A DNA stretch of 64,000 nt from Lichenicola cladoniae (GCF_013201075.1 NZ_CP053708.1:1615501-1679500); one strand, 5' to 3'. Counted from the stretch's first letter, positions 46,211 to 57,060 are shown. The notes: generated by a model not told the origin, from the sequence alone. Numbers and translations are program-made.

Positions 46211-49200
46211 TCGCTGCGGCGGCGTTGCCTGGCGCCTCGATGTCGCTCGCGCCGAACCCGCCGCCGCCGGGTGTCGCCACCGCGAATACGTCCCCGGGCA
46301 TCAGCGATGCCTGCGTCACGCCCTCGACGGTTTCCCGTGTTCCGTCCGTGCGCTCGATCCATTGTCGTCCGGCCGCGCCGTCGAGGCCGCCGGCGAGACC
46401 GAATGGGGCGACGCTGCGTCGCGACGAGACCAGCATGACATCCATCGGCTCCAGGAAGCGCAACCGTCGCAGCAGGCCGTCGCCCCCGGGATGCGCACCG
46501 CCACCGCCGGACCCGCGGCGGATCGCGAATTCCTCGACCCGAACCGGGAAGCGCATTTCCATCACTTCCGGATCGGTCATGCGCGTGTTGGTCATGTGGC
46601 TCTGCACGCCGTCGGCACCGTCGAACTCCGGACCGGCGCCGGTGCCGCCGCCGATGGTTTCGTAATACTGTCGGGTGGCGTCGCCGAAGGTCAGGTTGTT
46701 CATCGTCGCCTGCGCCGATGCACACGCACCGAACGCACCCAGGAGCGCATTGGCGATCGCCTGCGACAACTCGGTATTGCCCGACACCACCGCGGCGCCC
46801 GGATGCGGATCGAGGAAGCTCCCCCGCGGAACGATGATCTCGATCGGCCGCAAGCAGCCGTCATTGAGCGGGATCTCGTCGTCCACCAGGCAGCGCAAAA
46901 CATAAAGGATCGATGCGCGCACCACTGCCGGCGGCGCGTTGAAATTGCCCGGCCGCTGGGCGTCGGTGCCGGTGAAGTCGATACGGGCTCTGCGTGCGGC
47001 GCGGTCGATGGTGACCGCCAGCCGCAACGTCGCACCGTCATCCAGCCTGTACTCGCGGGCGCCATCCTGTAGCCGGTCGAGCAGGCGGCGGACCGCATGC
47101 TCGGCATTGTCCATGACGTGGCCTGCATAATCCTCGACCGCGATCCAGCCGTAACGTGCCGCGGCACGCAGCAGCGCGGTCGAACCGGCCGCGTTGGCGG
47201 CGACCTGCGCCGTGATGTCGGCGACGTTCATGTCCGGGTTGCGGGCAGGGAAGGGTGCGTGCGCGAGCAGGTCGCGGAACGCCTGTTCCCGGAAACTTCC
47301 CTGCTCGATCAGCAGGAAATCGTCGATGACGACGCCTTCCTGGTCCAGCCTGGTGGAAAACGGTGGCACCGAGCCCGGCGTGATGCCGCCGATATCGGCA
47401 TGGTGGCCGCGGCTGCCGACAAAAAAGCGCGGACCCGTGCCGTCCGGATCGAACACCGGGGTGATCACCGTGATGTCCGGCAGGTGGGTGCCGCCGGCAT
47501 ACGGGTCGTTCAATGCGACCGCATCGCCCGGACGCAGCGTGCCGCCACGCGTACGGATCACCCGGCGAACGCTCTCGCCCATTGCGCCGAGATGCACCGG
47601 CACGTGCGGCGCGTTGGCGATCAGCCGTCCGGCGGCATCGAACAGGGCGCAGGAGAAATCGAGCCGCTCGCGGATGTTCACGCTGAGCGCGGTGCCGGCG
47701 AGCACGGTTCCCATCTGCTCGGCGATGCTCATGAAGATGTTGTTGAACAGGGCGAGCCGGATTGGGTCGGCGGTGCGGGTATCGCGCACGATCGCCCTGG
47801 CCGCATGAGCCGTCCCGGGCCGGTGGTGCAGCACGAGAGCCTGGCCGATCGTCTCGGCCTCCCAGTCGAGATCGACCAGGGTGGTCGCGTTGGCTTCCGC
47901 GATCAGCGCCGGGCCGACGATACGGTCGCCGGTGCACAAGAGCGAGCGCTGGAAGATCGCCGTGCGACGCATCGCCCCGCCGGTCCAGATCTCGGCATGG
48001 CCGACCGGCGCCAGTTCGCCGTCCGTCCGCCGAGCGCCCAGAGCATCGGATACCGGCTCCCCAGCCGAGGTCGCCGCGACCTCGATCGACTGGACGATCA
48101 GGGTTCGTTCGGGTGTCGCGAAACCGAACCGCACCCGATGCGCGTGGGTGAACGCGCGACGCATCTCGTCGAGCCCGGCGAAATTCACCGGCAGCCAGCT
48201 CTCGGTCCCCTCGTAGCGCAACCGCACGGTCCGGGTGGCGGTCAGCACGTCCGGGTCGTTGCCGTCTGCGGCCAGTTCCGTCCTCGCCTCGTGCTCCAGC
48301 CGGTCCGCGAGCGCTTCGATTCCGATCATCGCCGGGTCGGTCAGCGGGGTTTCGACCGCCTGCTCGCGCAGCGTCGTCTGGTCGGCCAGTCCCATGCCGT
48401 AGGCCGACAACAGCCCGGCCTTCGCATGGATGAAGATCCGGGCGAGCCCGAGCTCTTCCGCAACCAGGCACGCATGCTGCCCGCCGGCGCCGCCGAAGCA
48501 GACCAGCGTGAACCCGTCCAGGTCGCGGCCGCGCTCGATCGAGATGCGGCGGATCGCCCCCGCCATCTGCTGTATGGCGATGTCCAGCGCTCCGGCGGCG
48601 ATCGCCCGCTGGTCCAGGCTCATGCCGGCTGCTGCGAACTCCCGGGCGAGGTCCCGGAAGCCCGTCTCCACGGAAGCAGCGTCGAGCGCCTGATCGCCGG
48701 CCGGGCCGAACACGCTGGGAAACGACTCCGGCCTGATCCGGCCCAGCAGGATATTGGCATCGGTGATGGTCAACGGGCCGCCGCGACGATAGGCCGCCGG
48801 CCCCGGGTCGGCACCCGCACTCTCAGGCCCGACCCGCAGCCGCTCGCCATCGAAGCGCAGGATCGAGCCACCGCCGGCGGCGACGGTGTGGATTGCCATC
48901 ATCGGTGCGCGGATCGACAGCTCGGCGATCTCGGCTTCGTCCATGCGCTCGATCGGAGCCCGGCCCTCGTCGCCGGACCCCTCATGCAGCGACACGTCTG
49001 TGGAGGTGCCGCCCATGTCGAACCCGACGATGCGATCGAACCTGCTGGCCGCAGCCGTGCGGATCGCGCCGACGACACCGCCGGCCGGACCGGACAGGAT
49101 CGCATCCTTGGCCATGAACCGTGCCGCCTCGACCAGCCCGCCGTGCGACTGCATGAAATGCAGGCGAACCCCGGGCAGGGCGTGGTTCAGCCGGTCCACA

Positions 49201-49901
49201 TGCCGCTTCAGCACCGGAGACAGGTAGGCGTCGATGACGGTGGTGCCGGCGCGGGGCACCAGCCTCGGGCTCGGGTCGATGCGGTGGCTGGCAGAGACGT
49301 GCGTGAAGCCGGCCCGGTCGGCCAGTTCGGCCAGCCGACGCTCGTGGCTCGGATGCGCCCACCCATGCATCAGCGCGATGGCGCAACTCTCGTATCCGGC
49401 TGCATGCGCGTCCGCCAGGGCATCGAGCGCGGCTGCTTCGTCCAGCGGCTCGATCTCTCGCCCATCGGCCGCAAGACGGCCGCCGATCGCAATGGTTCGG
49501 CCGGCCAGCGGCAGCGTCCGCCTGATGTCGAGCGCGAACAGATGCGGGCGAGACTGGTTGCCGATGGTCAGCAGGTCGGTGAACCCGCGCGTCACCAGCA
49601 GCAGCGTGCGGGCGCCACGCCGTTCCAGCAGTGCGTTGGTGGCGACGGTCGTGCCCATCCGCACGATCTCGATCGTGCCGGGCTCGGGTGTCTCGTCGGG
49701 GCCGAGCCCGAGGAAGCCGCGTATGCCGGCGAGTGCGGCGTCCTCGTAGAGGTCCGGGTTCTCGCTCAGCAGCTTGGCATCGAGCAAAGCCCCGTCCGGC
49801 CGGCGGGCGACGATATCAGTGAAGGTGCCGCCCCGGTCGATCCAGAACTGCCAGCCGGATCGCGGCGCCCGGTCGGGGCGCCGCGTCTGGCCGGGTGGCA
49901 G
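46203..49901 (-). CDS. 5-oxoprolinase / hydantoinase A-B fusion protein
   Basis: A fused HyuA-HyuB protein of roughly 1,230 aa that hydrolyses 5-oxoproline or a hydantoin using ATP. The HyuA part has the actin-like phosphate loops, including [14 protein letters not shown] at the start and [14 protein letters not shown]. The HyuB part has [18 protein letters not shown] and [29 protein letters not shown]. The first ordinary start is TTG 49787, but the essential DRGGTFTDI loop is encoded upstream of it. No ATG, GTG or TTG is available there, so CTG 49901 is given as a nominal start. Another CTG (49916) or ATT (49922) is possible. It follows the glycosyltransferase stop directly. Confidence 0.85.
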   Translation of the reverse strand: MPPGQTRRPDRAPRSGWQFWIDRGGTFTDIVARRPDGALLDAKLLSENPDLYEDAALAGIRGFLGLGPDETPEPGTIEIVRMGTTVATNALLERRGARTLLLVTRGFTDLLTIGNQSRPHLFALDIRRTLPLAGRTIAIGGRLAADGREIEPLDEAAALDALADAHAAGYESCAIALMHGWAHPSHERRLAELADRAGFTHVSASHRIDPSPRLVPRAGTTVIDAYLSPVLKRHVDRLNHALPGVRLHFMQSHGGLVEAARFMAKDAILSGPAGGVVGAIRTAAASRFDRIVGFDMGGTSTDVSLHEGSGDEGRAPIERMDEAEIAELSIRAPMMAIHTVAAGGGSILRFDGERLRVGPESAGADPGPAAYRRGGPLTITDANILLGRIRPESFPSVFGPAGDQALDAASVETGFRDLAREFAAAGMSLDQRAIAAGALDIAIQQMAGAIRRISIERGRDLDGFTLVCFGGAGGQHACLVAEELGLARIFIHAKAGLLSAYGMGLADQTTLREQAVETPLTDPAMIGIEALADRLEHEARTELAADGNDPDVLTATRTVRLRYEGTESWLPVNFAGLDEMRRAFTHAHRVRFGFATPERTLIVQSIEVAATSAGEPVSDALGARRTDGELAPVGHAEIWTGGAMRRTAIFQRSLLCTGDRIVGPALIAEANATTLVDLDWEAETIGQALVLHHRPGTAHAARAIVRDTRTADPIRLALFNNIFMSIAEQMGTVLAGTALSVNIRERLDFSCALFDAAGRLIANAPHVPVHLGAMGESVRRVIRTRGGTLRPGDAVALNDPYAGGTHLPDITVITPVFDPDGTGPRFFVGSRGHHADIGGITPGSVPPFSTRLDQEGVVIDDFLLIEQGSFREQAFRDLLAHAPFPARNPDMNVADITAQVAANAAGSTALLRAAARYGWIAVEDYAGHVMDNAEHAVRRLLDRLQDGAREYRLDDGATLRLAVTIDRAARRARIDFTGTDAQRPGNFNAPPAVVRASILYVLRCLVDDEIPLNDGCLRPIEIIVPRGSFLDPHPGAAVVSGNTELSQAIANALLGAFGACASAQATMNNLTFGDATRQYYETIGGGTGAGPEFDGADGVQSHMTNTRMTDPEVMEMRFPVRVEEFAIRRGSGGGGAHPGGDGLLRRLRFLEPMDVMLVSSRRSVAPFGLAGGLDGAAGRQWIERTDGTRETVEGVTQASLMPGDVFAVATPGGGGFGASDIEAPGNAAAAIR

Positions 49902-49917
49902 GCCGGTGTCGCGCAGG

Positions 49918-50985
49918 TTAATCGCGCGAGACCAGGCGGAGCGACGGCCGGTGCAGCGCGTCCAGCTGGCGGTAGATCCCCAGATAATCCTCGGCCATGC
50001 GGCGCGCGGTGAAATGGGTCTCGAAGCGCTGCCGGATCAGCTGCGGCTGCAGGCTGTCCAGGCGCGCGATGGCGCCGATCGCGCCGGTCTCGTCCTCGAC
50101 GATCAGGCCGGTGAGCCCGTCCTCGAGCACTTCCGGCACCGAGCCACGGTTGAATGCGATCACCGGGGTGCCGCAGGCCATCGCCTCGATCATCACCAGG
50201 CCGAACGGCTCCGGCCAGTCGATCGGCATCAGCAGGCCGCGGGCGCCGGACAGGAAGGCGGCCTTCTGGCCATCGTTGATCTCGCCGATCAGCTCGACCC
50301 CGTTGCCCAGCATCGGCTTGATCTGGTGCTCGAAATACTCGACATCGACCTTGTCGACCTTGGCGGCGATCTTCAGCGGAATGCCCACCGCGCGGGCGAT
50401 GCGGATCGCCTTGTCGACGCCCTTTTCGGGGCAGATGCGACCGAGGAACGCCAAGTAGCTGCGGTCGCTGCCGTCAGGGTTGCCCTGCGGGGTCAGCAGC
50501 ATCTCGGGCAGGCCGTGATGCACGGTGCGCACGAAATTAGCCCGCTGCAGCGGCCGGCGCTGGCTGTCCGAGATCGAGACCAGGGGTGCGTGCGGGAAGG
50601 CATCGAACACCGGCTGCAGCTCCGGCAGGTCCAGGCGTCCGTGCATGGTGGTCAGGAACGGCACCGACTGGCGGCCGAAATGGGTGAACGGCCAGTAGTC
50701 CATGTGGAAATGCAGCACGTCGAACTGCTCGAGCCGCTGCGCCACGTGCTCCATCATCAGCATGTGCGGCGCGATCGGGTCGCGAATAGCCGGGTCCAGC
50801 CTCAGCGCGCGCGGCCAGGACGCATGCAGGTTGGCCGAGGTGATGCTGTCGCCGCTGGCGAAAAGGGTGACCTCATGGCCAAGATTGACCAACTCCTCGG
50901 TGAGGAAGGATACCACCCGCTCGGTCCCGCCATAGAGCTTGGGAGGGACGGCCTCATGGAGGGGGGCAATCTGGGCTATGCGCAT
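49918..50985 (-). CDS. Glycosyltransferase family 4
   Basis: A 355-aa GT-B fold glycosyltransferase. The N-terminal glycine loop reads PPKLYGGTERVVSFLTEEL. The C-terminal nucleotide-sugar region has YLAFLGRICPEKGVDKAIRIA and the EX7E motif in EPFGLVMIEAMACGTPVI. ATG 50985 is chosen because AAGGAG lies 7 bp upstream. It is divergent from an ABC exporter gene. The sugar and acceptor are unknown; similar stand-alone enzymes are common in alphaproteobacteria. Confidence 0.9.
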   Translation of the reverse strand: MRIAQIAPLHEAVPPKLYGGTERVVSFLTEELVNLGHEVTLFASGDSITSANLHASWPRALRLDPAIRDPIAPHMLMMEHVAQRLEQFDVLHFHMDYWPFTHFGRQSVPFLTTMHGRLDLPELQPVFDAFPHAPLVSISDSQRRPLQRANFVRTVHHGLPEMLLTPQGNPDGSDRSYLAFLGRICPEKGVDKAIRIARAVGIPLKIAAKVDKVDVEYFEHQIKPMLGNGVELIGEINDGQKAAFLSGARGLLMPIDWPEPFGLVMIEAMACGTPVIAFNRGSVPEVLEDGLTGLIVEDETGAIGAIARLDSLQPQLIRQRFETHFTARRMAEDYLGIYRQLDALHRPSLRLVSRD

Positions 50986-51133
50986 GAAAGCTCCTTCGTT
51001 GTTCCAGAAAGCCATTCAACACGATGAACGAGGCATTTTGTTGGCAATCAGGTGATACTGTCTCAGCGAATGATCATCTGCCTGCGAGCCGGCAGCCAAG
51101 TTCCACGATTTCTGCCGACCGGAAGGGTTCTGC

Positions 51134-53041
51134 ATGAGTTTGACGCATAGGTCGGAGACCGGCCACCCATCCGCTGGTCCTGCCTCTGCTGGCGCCCAGG
51201 TTGGCACTGGCATCGGTGCCGGTGGCAAACGCCGTTCCGGACATAAGCGCGAAGAGGCGGTGACCATCAGCGATGCCGACCTGATCCGGCTGGCACCGAG
51301 GCCGCTCGCCTTCATGTTCCGCTACGTGTTGCACCACAAGGTGCAGCACCTGCTGATCCTGGCCTCGGTCGTGGTCGCGGTGGCGGCCGTGGTCGGCTCG
51401 TCCTACGCCGTCCATTACCTGGTCGACACGCTGACCGGCTATCACGGTGGCTCGATGCGGACGGTATGGGGGGCGGTCGGGCTGCTCGGCGCGCTGATCG
51501 CGGTGGACAACCTCGCCTGGCGGGTCGGCGGCTGGGTCGCGGCCAGGGCATTCGTCGAGGTGACCGGCGACCTGCGGCGCGACCTGTTCCGGCACCTGAC
51601 CGGGCATGCGCCGTCCTATTTCGCCGACCGGATGCCCGGCACGCTGGCCGGACGCATCACCGCGACCTCGAACGCCATGTTCACGCTGGAGAACCTGGCA
51701 ACCTGGAACGTGCTGCCGCCGGTCCTGAACGTCGCCCTGTCGATCCTGCTGTTGCTGACCGTCAGCCCGCTGATGGCGGTGGTGCTGATCGCACTGGCGG
51801 CGGCGATCTCGCTGCTGATGTTCCGGCTGGCCGCCAGCGGGCGTCCGCTGCACCATCGCTATGCCTCGGATGCGGCCCGGGTGGACGGCGAACTGCTCGA
51901 CATCATCAACAACATGCCCCTGGTCAGGGCGTTCGGCGCCACCAGGCGCGAGCGGGTCCGGTTCAGCCAGCGCATGGAAGGCGAGATGTCGGCCCGCAGC
52001 CGCTCGCTCCGCTACCTGGAGCGGCTGCGGCTGATCCATGCGGTGCTCACCGCGATCCTCACCGCCGGCCTGCTGATCTGGGCGGTGATGCTGTGGCACC
52101 AGCATGCCGCCAGCATCGGCGACGTGGTCATGGTGGTGACGCTCGGCTTCATGATCCTGCACGGCACCCGTGACCTTGCCGTGGCGCTGGTCGAGACCAT
52201 CCAGCACGTCGCCCGGCTGGCCGAGGCCCTGTCCACGCTGCTGCTGCCGCACGACATGCCCGACGCTGCCGATGCCGGCGGCTTTCATGGCCAGGCGCGC
52301 GGCGAGATCGTGTTCGAGCACGTGACCTATTCCTATCCGGGCGGCGGCCCGGTGCTGGACGACTTCAACCTGCGCGTCGATGCCGGCACCCGGATCGGCA
52401 TGGTCGGGCGCTCCGGCTCGGGCAAGACCACCGTTCTCGCCCTGCTCCAGCGCATGCGCTACATCCAGGGCGGCCGCATCATGATCGACGGCAAGGACCT
52501 GCTCAGCCTGACCGAGGAGGCATTGCGGGCGGTCATCTCGGTCGTGCCGCAGGATGTTTCGTTGTTTCATCGCTCGGTGCTCGAGAACATCCGCTACGGA
52601 AAGCCGGAAGCCACCGACGAGGAGGTCCACGCCGCCGCCGAGGCATCCGGCTGCCGCGAGTTCATCGAGGACATGCCGGAAGGGTTCCGGACCGAGGTCG
52701 GCGATCGCGGCGTGAAGCTGTCCGGCGGGCAACGGCAGCGCCTGGCGATCGCACGGGCATTCCTGCGCAACGCCCCGATCCTGCTGCTCGACGAGGCCAC
52801 CAGTGCGCTCGACAGCGAGAGCGAGCAGAAGGTCCAGGAGGCGCTGGACCGCCTGATGGTCGGCCGCACCGTAGTTGCGGTGGCGCATCGTTTATCAACA
52901 CTTCGCGACTTCGACCGGATTGTCGTCATGCAATCGGGACGCGTCCTGCAGGACGGCGCCCCGTCCGTTCTGGAGCGCAGCGAGGGTGCATACCGCGATC
53001 TGCTGTCGCGCCAGGCGATGAGCCTCGAGGATGTTCTCTGA
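51134..53041 (+). CDS. ABC exporter, fused permease and ATPase
   Basis: A 635-aa half-transporter with an ABC-B type membrane domain (six helices, residues about 60-370) and a C-terminal ATPase. Walker A is GRSGSGKTT, the signature LSGGQRQRLAIARAFL, Walker B ILLLDEATSALD, and the H-loop VAVAHRLST. A flexible Gly/Ser/His-rich N-terminal tail of about 40 residues precedes the membrane part. It probably works as a homodimer exporting a lipid-like or drug-like molecule. The substrate is not evident. Confidence 0.92.
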   Translation: MSLTHRSETGHPSAGPASAGAQVGTGIGAGGKRRSGHKREEAVTISDADLIRLAPRPLAFMFRYVLHHKVQHLLILASVVVAVAAVVGSSYAVHYLVDTLTGYHGGSMRTVWGAVGLLGALIAVDNLAWRVGGWVAARAFVEVTGDLRRDLFRHLTGHAPSYFADRMPGTLAGRITATSNAMFTLENLATWNVLPPVLNVALSILLLLTVSPLMAVVLIALAAAISLLMFRLAASGRPLHHRYASDAARVDGELLDIINNMPLVRAFGATRRERVRFSQRMEGEMSARSRSLRYLERLRLIHAVLTAILTAGLLIWAVMLWHQHAASIGDVVMVVTLGFMILHGTRDLAVALVETIQHVARLAEALSTLLLPHDMPDAADAGGFHGQARGEIVFEHVTYSYPGGGPVLDDFNLRVDAGTRIGMVGRSGSGKTTVLALLQRMRYIQGGRIMIDGKDLLSLTEEALRAVISVVPQDVSLFHRSVLENIRYGKPEATDEEVHAAAEASGCREFIEDMPEGFRTEVGDRGVKLSGGQRQRLAIARAFLRNAPILLLDEATSALDSESEQKVQEALDRLMVGRTVVAVAHRLSTLRDFDRIVVMQSGRVLQDGAPSVLERSEGAYRDLLSRQAMSLEDVL

Positions 53042-53137
53042 GTCCGGGCTCCCCCAGGCGCCGTATTGCATAGTTTGAAACCAGCCGCGCAAACTTCGCT
53101 CTTCCCAATGATGTGAAAGCCGGTGCATTTATTGTCG

Positions 53138-53160
53138 AATATGTCGGGCCACGACATATT
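53138..53160. promoter_or_regulatory. Inverted repeat upstream of second GntR regulator
   Basis: AATATGTCG and CGACATATT form a perfect 9-bp inverted repeat with a 5-bp spacer, about 100 bp before the regulator start. It is a good candidate operator for autoregulation. Confidence 0.45.
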
Positions 53161-53258
53161 GCATTGCGTCAAGTTGCGCGGGTGTTTGCTGAAGGTGCTT
53201 CAGGGATATCCAGCAGACCGACACGGGCAAGAATTACAGGCCAATTTGAAAGGAACCG

Positions 53259-54041
53259 GTGGTACGTCCCATGATGAACATCACCGCAGAGACGGCCTCG
53301 CCTGCCGCACGTCCCGCCGATCCGCTACCGCCTGCGCTCGTCGTCGAGCCACCGGCCGGACCGGGTTCGACCGACATCCGCCTGGATGCCGATGACGGCC
53401 GCAACAGCCTGTGCCAGCGCGCCTACGCACAGATCCGAAAGTCGCTGATCACCAGCGCGATCCGGCCCGGGCACAAGCTGATCCTGCGGCCGCTCGCGGC
53501 CGAGCTTCACCTGAGCCCGACCCCGGTTCGGGAAGCGCTGCTGCGCCTGGTTTCGGAACAGGCGCTGGTTCTCGACGAGCGCGGTTCCGCGATCGTTCCG
53601 ATCATGGATCAAACCAGCTTCCGTGAGTTGAGCGAGATGCGCGGCGATCTCGAGGCGCGGGCAGCCGAACGCGCGGTCGAGTTCGCGACGGTGCAGCAGA
53701 TCGACGAGCTCGAGCGGATCAATGCCGAGTGCCTCGACCTGCATCGAGCCAACCGGCATGCCGCGATGCTGGAGGCCAACGCATCCTTCCATCGCAGCGT
53801 CTGCAAGGCAGCCGCCGCGCCGCTGATCCTGCGCATGCTGGAAGGGCTGTGGATGCGTCTGGGGCCGGTCTATGCGCTGAGTTTCGATCGGCCGCTGCCG
53901 GAGTTCGGTCCCGACGGGCACCCGCATTTGCAACTGATCGAGGCGCTGCGCCAGCGCGACGTGGCCCTCGCCCGCGAAGCCGCCTTCAACGACGTGCGCT
54001 ACAGCAACGAGATCCTGCGCCCCAGTCTGATCGACGCCTGA
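53259..54041 (+). CDS. GntR-family regulator with FCD domain
   Basis: A 260-aa regulator. After about 45 disordered residues comes the winged helix (YAQIRKSLITSAIRPGHKLILRPLAAELHLSPTPVREALLRL), then an FCD domain with likely metal-binding residues in EANASFHRSVCKAAAAPLI. GTG 53259 has AAAGGA at good spacing; ATG 53271 and 53274 are alternatives. No metabolic operon is adjacent, so its regulon is unknown. Confidence 0.88.
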   Translation: MVRPMMNITAETASPAARPADPLPPALVVEPPAGPGSTDIRLDADDGRNSLCQRAYAQIRKSLITSAIRPGHKLILRPLAAELHLSPTPVREALLRLVSEQALVLDERGSAIVPIMDQTSFRELSEMRGDLEARAAERAVEFATVQQIDELERINAECLDLHRANRHAAMLEANASFHRSVCKAAAAPLILRMLEGLWMRLGPVYALSFDRPLPEFGPDGHPHLQLIEALRQRDVALAREAAFNDVRYSNEILRPSLIDA

Positions 54042-54075
54042 TCGACGCCTGAGCGGTACGCCGGCAGGGCCGCAT

Positions 54076-54099
54076 CGCCGGGCGAGGGATCGCCCGGCG
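54076..54099. terminator. Bidirectional hairpin between GntR gene and minE
   Basis: CGCCGGGCGA and TCGCCCGGCG form a perfect 10-bp stem with a GGGA tetraloop, followed on the + strand by TTT. It lies 34 bp after the regulator stop and directly behind the minE stop. Confidence 0.75.
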
Positions 54100-54100
54100 T

Positions 54101-54469
54101 TTACGGCCCGGTCGGCAGCGACTGGTTGCCGCTGGCCGGATCGGCCTTGGCGTCCAGGTTCTTCTTGATCCCGGCTTCGACCACGTTCGGTTTCGCGATG
54201 ACCGGATCGAGCTTCTTCTTCAGCTGCGGCACCTCGATGTCGATCTCGAGCGTCGAGACCGCCGCGCCGCGGTCGAGCTTGATCTGCACCTTGTCGCGGT
54301 CGATTGGCACATGCCGGGCGATCACGTCGAGGATTTCCTCACGCAGCTTGGCGATCAGCTCGGACTGGCCTTCGCCGCTGGTCCGCTCGTGGGCCAGCAG
54401 GATCTGCAGGCGGTCGCGCGCGACCGGTGCCGAACTGCGCTTTGCGAAGAACTGTGAAAGAAAGCTCAT
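54101..54469 (-). CDS. minE: Cell division topological specificity factor MinE
   Basis: MinE stimulates MinD ATPase and drives Min oscillation that keeps the Z-ring at midcell. The N-terminal membrane helix ([11 protein letters not shown]) and MinD-binding part ([12 protein letters not shown]) are followed by the dimer domain ([27 protein letters not shown]). At 122 aa it is about 30 residues longer than usual: a Lys/Asp-rich tail beginning near [19 protein letters not shown] extends beyond the normal end. Its ATG overlaps the minD stop. Confidence 0.94.
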   Translation of the reverse strand: MSFLSQFFAKRSSAPVARDRLQILLAHERTSGEGQSELIAKLREEILDVIARHVPIDRDKVQIKLDRGAAVSTLEIDIEVPQLKKKLDPVIAKPNVVEAGIKKNLDAKADPASGNQSLPTGP

Positions 54470-55281
54470 GCGAGCCTCCACTTGAAGAGCTTGGCGAACA
54501 GGCTTTTCCGCTCCGACGGCACCTGCATCTCCAGGCTCTCGCCCTGCAGGCGCCGAACCGCATCGAAATAGGCCCGCGCCGGTGCGCTGTCCGGATTGCT
54601 CAGGGTGACCGGCGAACCGATGTTGGAGGCGCGCAGCACCTCCTCGCTTTCCGGAATGATGCCGATCAGCGGGATCGACAGGATTTCCAGCACGTCCTCG
54701 ACGCGAAGCATCTCGCCGCGCGCCGCACGCGCCTGGTCGTAACGGGTCAGCAACAGGTGCTTGTTGATCTTCTCGCCGGCTTTCGCCTTGGCGGTGGTGC
54801 TGTCCAGCATCCCGATGATCCGGTCGCTGTCGCGCACCGAGGAGACCTCTGGGTTGGTCACGACCACCGCTTCGTCGGCATGGTACATCGCCAGCTGCGC
54901 GCCGCGCTCGATCCCGGCCGGGCTGTCGCAGACGATCCAGTCGAACTTCTCGCGCAGCTCGTTGATGACCCGCTCGACGCCGTCGGCGGTGAGGGCGTCC
55001 TTGTCGCGGGTCTGGCTGGCCGGAAGGATCGAGAGCGTCTCGACCCGCTTGTCGCGAATCAGCGCCTGGCTCAGCTTGGCATCGCCCTGCACCACGTTGA
55101 TCAGGTCGAACACCACGCGGCGCTCGGCGCCCATCACCAGGTCCAGGTTGCGCAGGCCGACGTCGAAATCGACCACGACCACGTTCTGCCCGGTCTGTGC
55201 GAGAGCGGCGCCGAGAGCGGCGGTTGAGGTCGTTTTCCCGACGCCACCCTTGCCTGATGTGACGACCAGCACTTTGGCCAT
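54466..55281 (-). CDS. minD: Septum site-determining ATPase MinD
   Basis: A 271-aa ParA-like ATPase that binds the membrane in its ATP form and recruits MinC. The deviant Walker A is [10 protein letters not shown] at residues 9-18, switch regions [11 protein letters not shown] and DSPAGIERG are intact, and the C-terminal amphipathic helix ([12 protein letters not shown]) is the membrane-targeting sequence. It lies between minC and minE in the usual order. Confidence 0.97.
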   Translation of the reverse strand: MAKVLVVTSGKGGVGKTTSTAALGAALAQTGQNVVVVDFDVGLRNLDLVMGAERRVVFDLINVVQGDAKLSQALIRDKRVETLSILPASQTRDKDALTADGVERVINELREKFDWIVCDSPAGIERGAQLAMYHADEAVVVTNPEVSSVRDSDRIIGMLDSTTAKAKAGEKINKHLLLTRYDQARAARGEMLRVEDVLEILSIPLIGIIPESEEVLRASNIGSPVTLSNPDSAPARAYFDAVRRLQGESLEMQVPSERKSLFAKLFKWRLA

Positions 55282-55365
55282 TAGGGGGGAGACCTTTCTT
55301 GGTAGCCCGGCCGGGCAAGTTCAGCAGACCGGCACGGAGTCGGACAGTGTTTTGTCTGCTCTACA

Positions 55366-56121
55366 TCAATCGATGGGTAGCAGCACTAGCGACTCGCCAT
55401 CAAGCCGTGCCTGGATCGCCTGCCCGATCCGTTCGGCCGGCATGTCGTCTGCAGTCATGTAGAACCCGTCGATGGCGATCAGCTCGGCATTCATCCGCCG
55501 GCACAGGATGCGGGCCGATGCATTGCCGCCGACCCCGGCGAGTGCACGGCCGCGCAACGTTCCATACACATGGATCGAGCCGCCCGCGGTGATTTCCGCA
55601 CCGGACGCGACCGAGCCGATGATGATCACGTCGCCTTCCGGGAACGACACCGACCGGCCGGACCGGACCGGCTCGTCGATGACGAGCGAGGCCCGCGCCG
55701 GATCGGGTGGCGGCGGCAGCGCCTCCTCCGGGATCTCGACCGCCCCGACCGCGCGGCCGCCCGAGTAGCCGCGCGGCCACTCCCAGCCCGCGGTGGCCGG
55801 CCATTCCGGGTCCGCACCCTCGATCTCGATCAGCCGGATGCCGCGTTCCAGCAGTGCCGGCACCAGGTCGGCCAGCCCGGCCTCGTCCGCCGTCAGCAGG
55901 CCGCAATCGAGAATCACCGGCTTGGCATCGAAGAAGGCGGCGGACTTGGCGATCTGCGCATCCAGGGCAACCACCCAGCCGACCAGCGGCGGCTCTGGCG
56001 ACAGCACCAGCGCCATGAAGGAGCGGCCGCGCGCCCTGATCTGCTGCGGCGGCAGCGGGGCCGGGGCGTGTGGGCGGGATGCATCGTCAGGTGGAACGGG
56101 CGGGGCGTTGGGTTCGGACAC
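55366..56121 (-). CDS. minC: Septum site-determining protein MinC
   Basis: MinC blocks FtsZ assembly away from midcell. The N-terminal FtsZ-binding domain (IRARGRSFMALVLSPEPP onward) is joined by a Pro-rich linker (PEEALPPPPDP) to the C-terminal beta-helix that binds MinD (VRSGRSVSFPEGDVIIIGSVASGAEITAGGSIHVYG and GRALAGVGGN). Length (251 aa) is normal. The three min genes form one minus-strand operon starting here. Confidence 0.94.
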   Translation of the reverse strand: MSEPNAPPVPPDDASRPHAPAPLPPQQIRARGRSFMALVLSPEPPLVGWVVALDAQIAKSAAFFDAKPVILDCGLLTADEAGLADLVPALLERGIRLIEIEGADPEWPATAGWEWPRGYSGGRAVGAVEIPEEALPPPPDPARASLVIDEPVRSGRSVSFPEGDVIIIGSVASGAEITAGGSIHVYGTLRGRALAGVGGNASARILCRRMNAELIAIDGFYMTADDMPAERIGQAIQARLDGESLVLLPID

Positions 56122-56300
56122 GTGTGGGCAACCCTCGAGGACGCGCCGCGAAAGCCGGCGGGATCAGGACGCAGCATGCACGGGCCGGACGCCGCCATCA
56201 AACCTTGCCCCCGCGCCGCAGGCGCGTTTTGCGGTCTTGTGCCCGCAGGCGCATTCGTAAAGGTGTGCGGGCGCGTTCAGGTCTGGCACGCGAGGGACGG

Positions 56301-56987
56301 ATGAAATACACCGCGCCTATGCGCATCCTGCACCACATCCCGCTTTCGCCCTTTTCGCGCAAGGTCCGCCTGGTCCTCTCGGAGAAGCGGCTCCCGTTCG
56401 AGCTGAAGGTGGAGAAGGTCTGGGAGCGCCGGCCGGATTATCTCGATCTCAACCCGGCCGGCACCGTGCCGATGCTGGTCGAGGAAAATGGCCTGTCGAT
56501 CCCCGATTCGGGCGTGATCTGCGAATATCTCGAGGAGGCCTATCCGGATACCCCGCTGATGGGCCGCACCCTGGCCGAGCGGGTCGAGGTCAGGCGGCTC
56601 ACCGCCTGGTTCGACGGCAAGTTCTACCACGAGGTCACCCGCAACCTGCTGGGCGAGAAATACATGAAGCGGCTGATCGGCCGCGGCAACCCGGACGCGA
56701 CCGCGCTCCGGGCCGGATACGCCAACATCCGCTACCATCTCGATTATATCGGCTGGCTGGCGGAAACCCGGAAATGGCTGGCCGGGCCGAGCCTGTCGCT
56801 CGCCGATTTCGCGGCGGCGGCGCAGCTTTCGTCGCTGGACTATATCGGCGACCTCGACTGGACGCTGAATGCGCCGACCAAGGACTGGTATGCGCGGGTG
56901 AAGTCGCGGCCGTGTTTCCGCGCCCTGCTGAACGACCGCGTCACCGGTATCAACCCGCCCGACCATTACGGCGACCTCGACTTTTGA
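56301..56987 (+). CDS. Glutathione S-transferase family protein
   Basis: A 228-aa GST. The thioredoxin-like N-terminal domain starts ILHHIPLSPFSRKVRLVLSEK, with Ser/Pro at the active-site position and the cis-Pro/ES-like segment GTVPMLVEENGLSIPDSGVICEYLEE. A helical C-terminal domain follows with WLAGPSLSLADFAAAAQLS. ATG 56319 is an alternative start. The substrate is unknown. Confidence 0.92.
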   Translation: MKYTAPMRILHHIPLSPFSRKVRLVLSEKRLPFELKVEKVWERRPDYLDLNPAGTVPMLVEENGLSIPDSGVICEYLEEAYPDTPLMGRTLAERVEVRRLTAWFDGKFYHEVTRNLLGEKYMKRLIGRGNPDATALRAGYANIRYHLDYIGWLAETRKWLAGPSLSLADFAAAAQLSSLDYIGDLDWTLNAPTKDWYARVKSRPCFRALLNDRVTGINPPDHYGDLDF

Positions 56988-57060
56988 AAGACCGTTCGAG
57001 AATGCGCGCGGGAAAGCCGCATCGGATGACCGCCGTATCAGCATTATCGATCGGTCTCTG

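Noticed and set aside
47097-50012. 971-codon open frame opposite the oxoprolinase gene
   Set aside because: Antisense shadow caused by high GC; the opposite strand holds the conserved HyuA/HyuB motifs.
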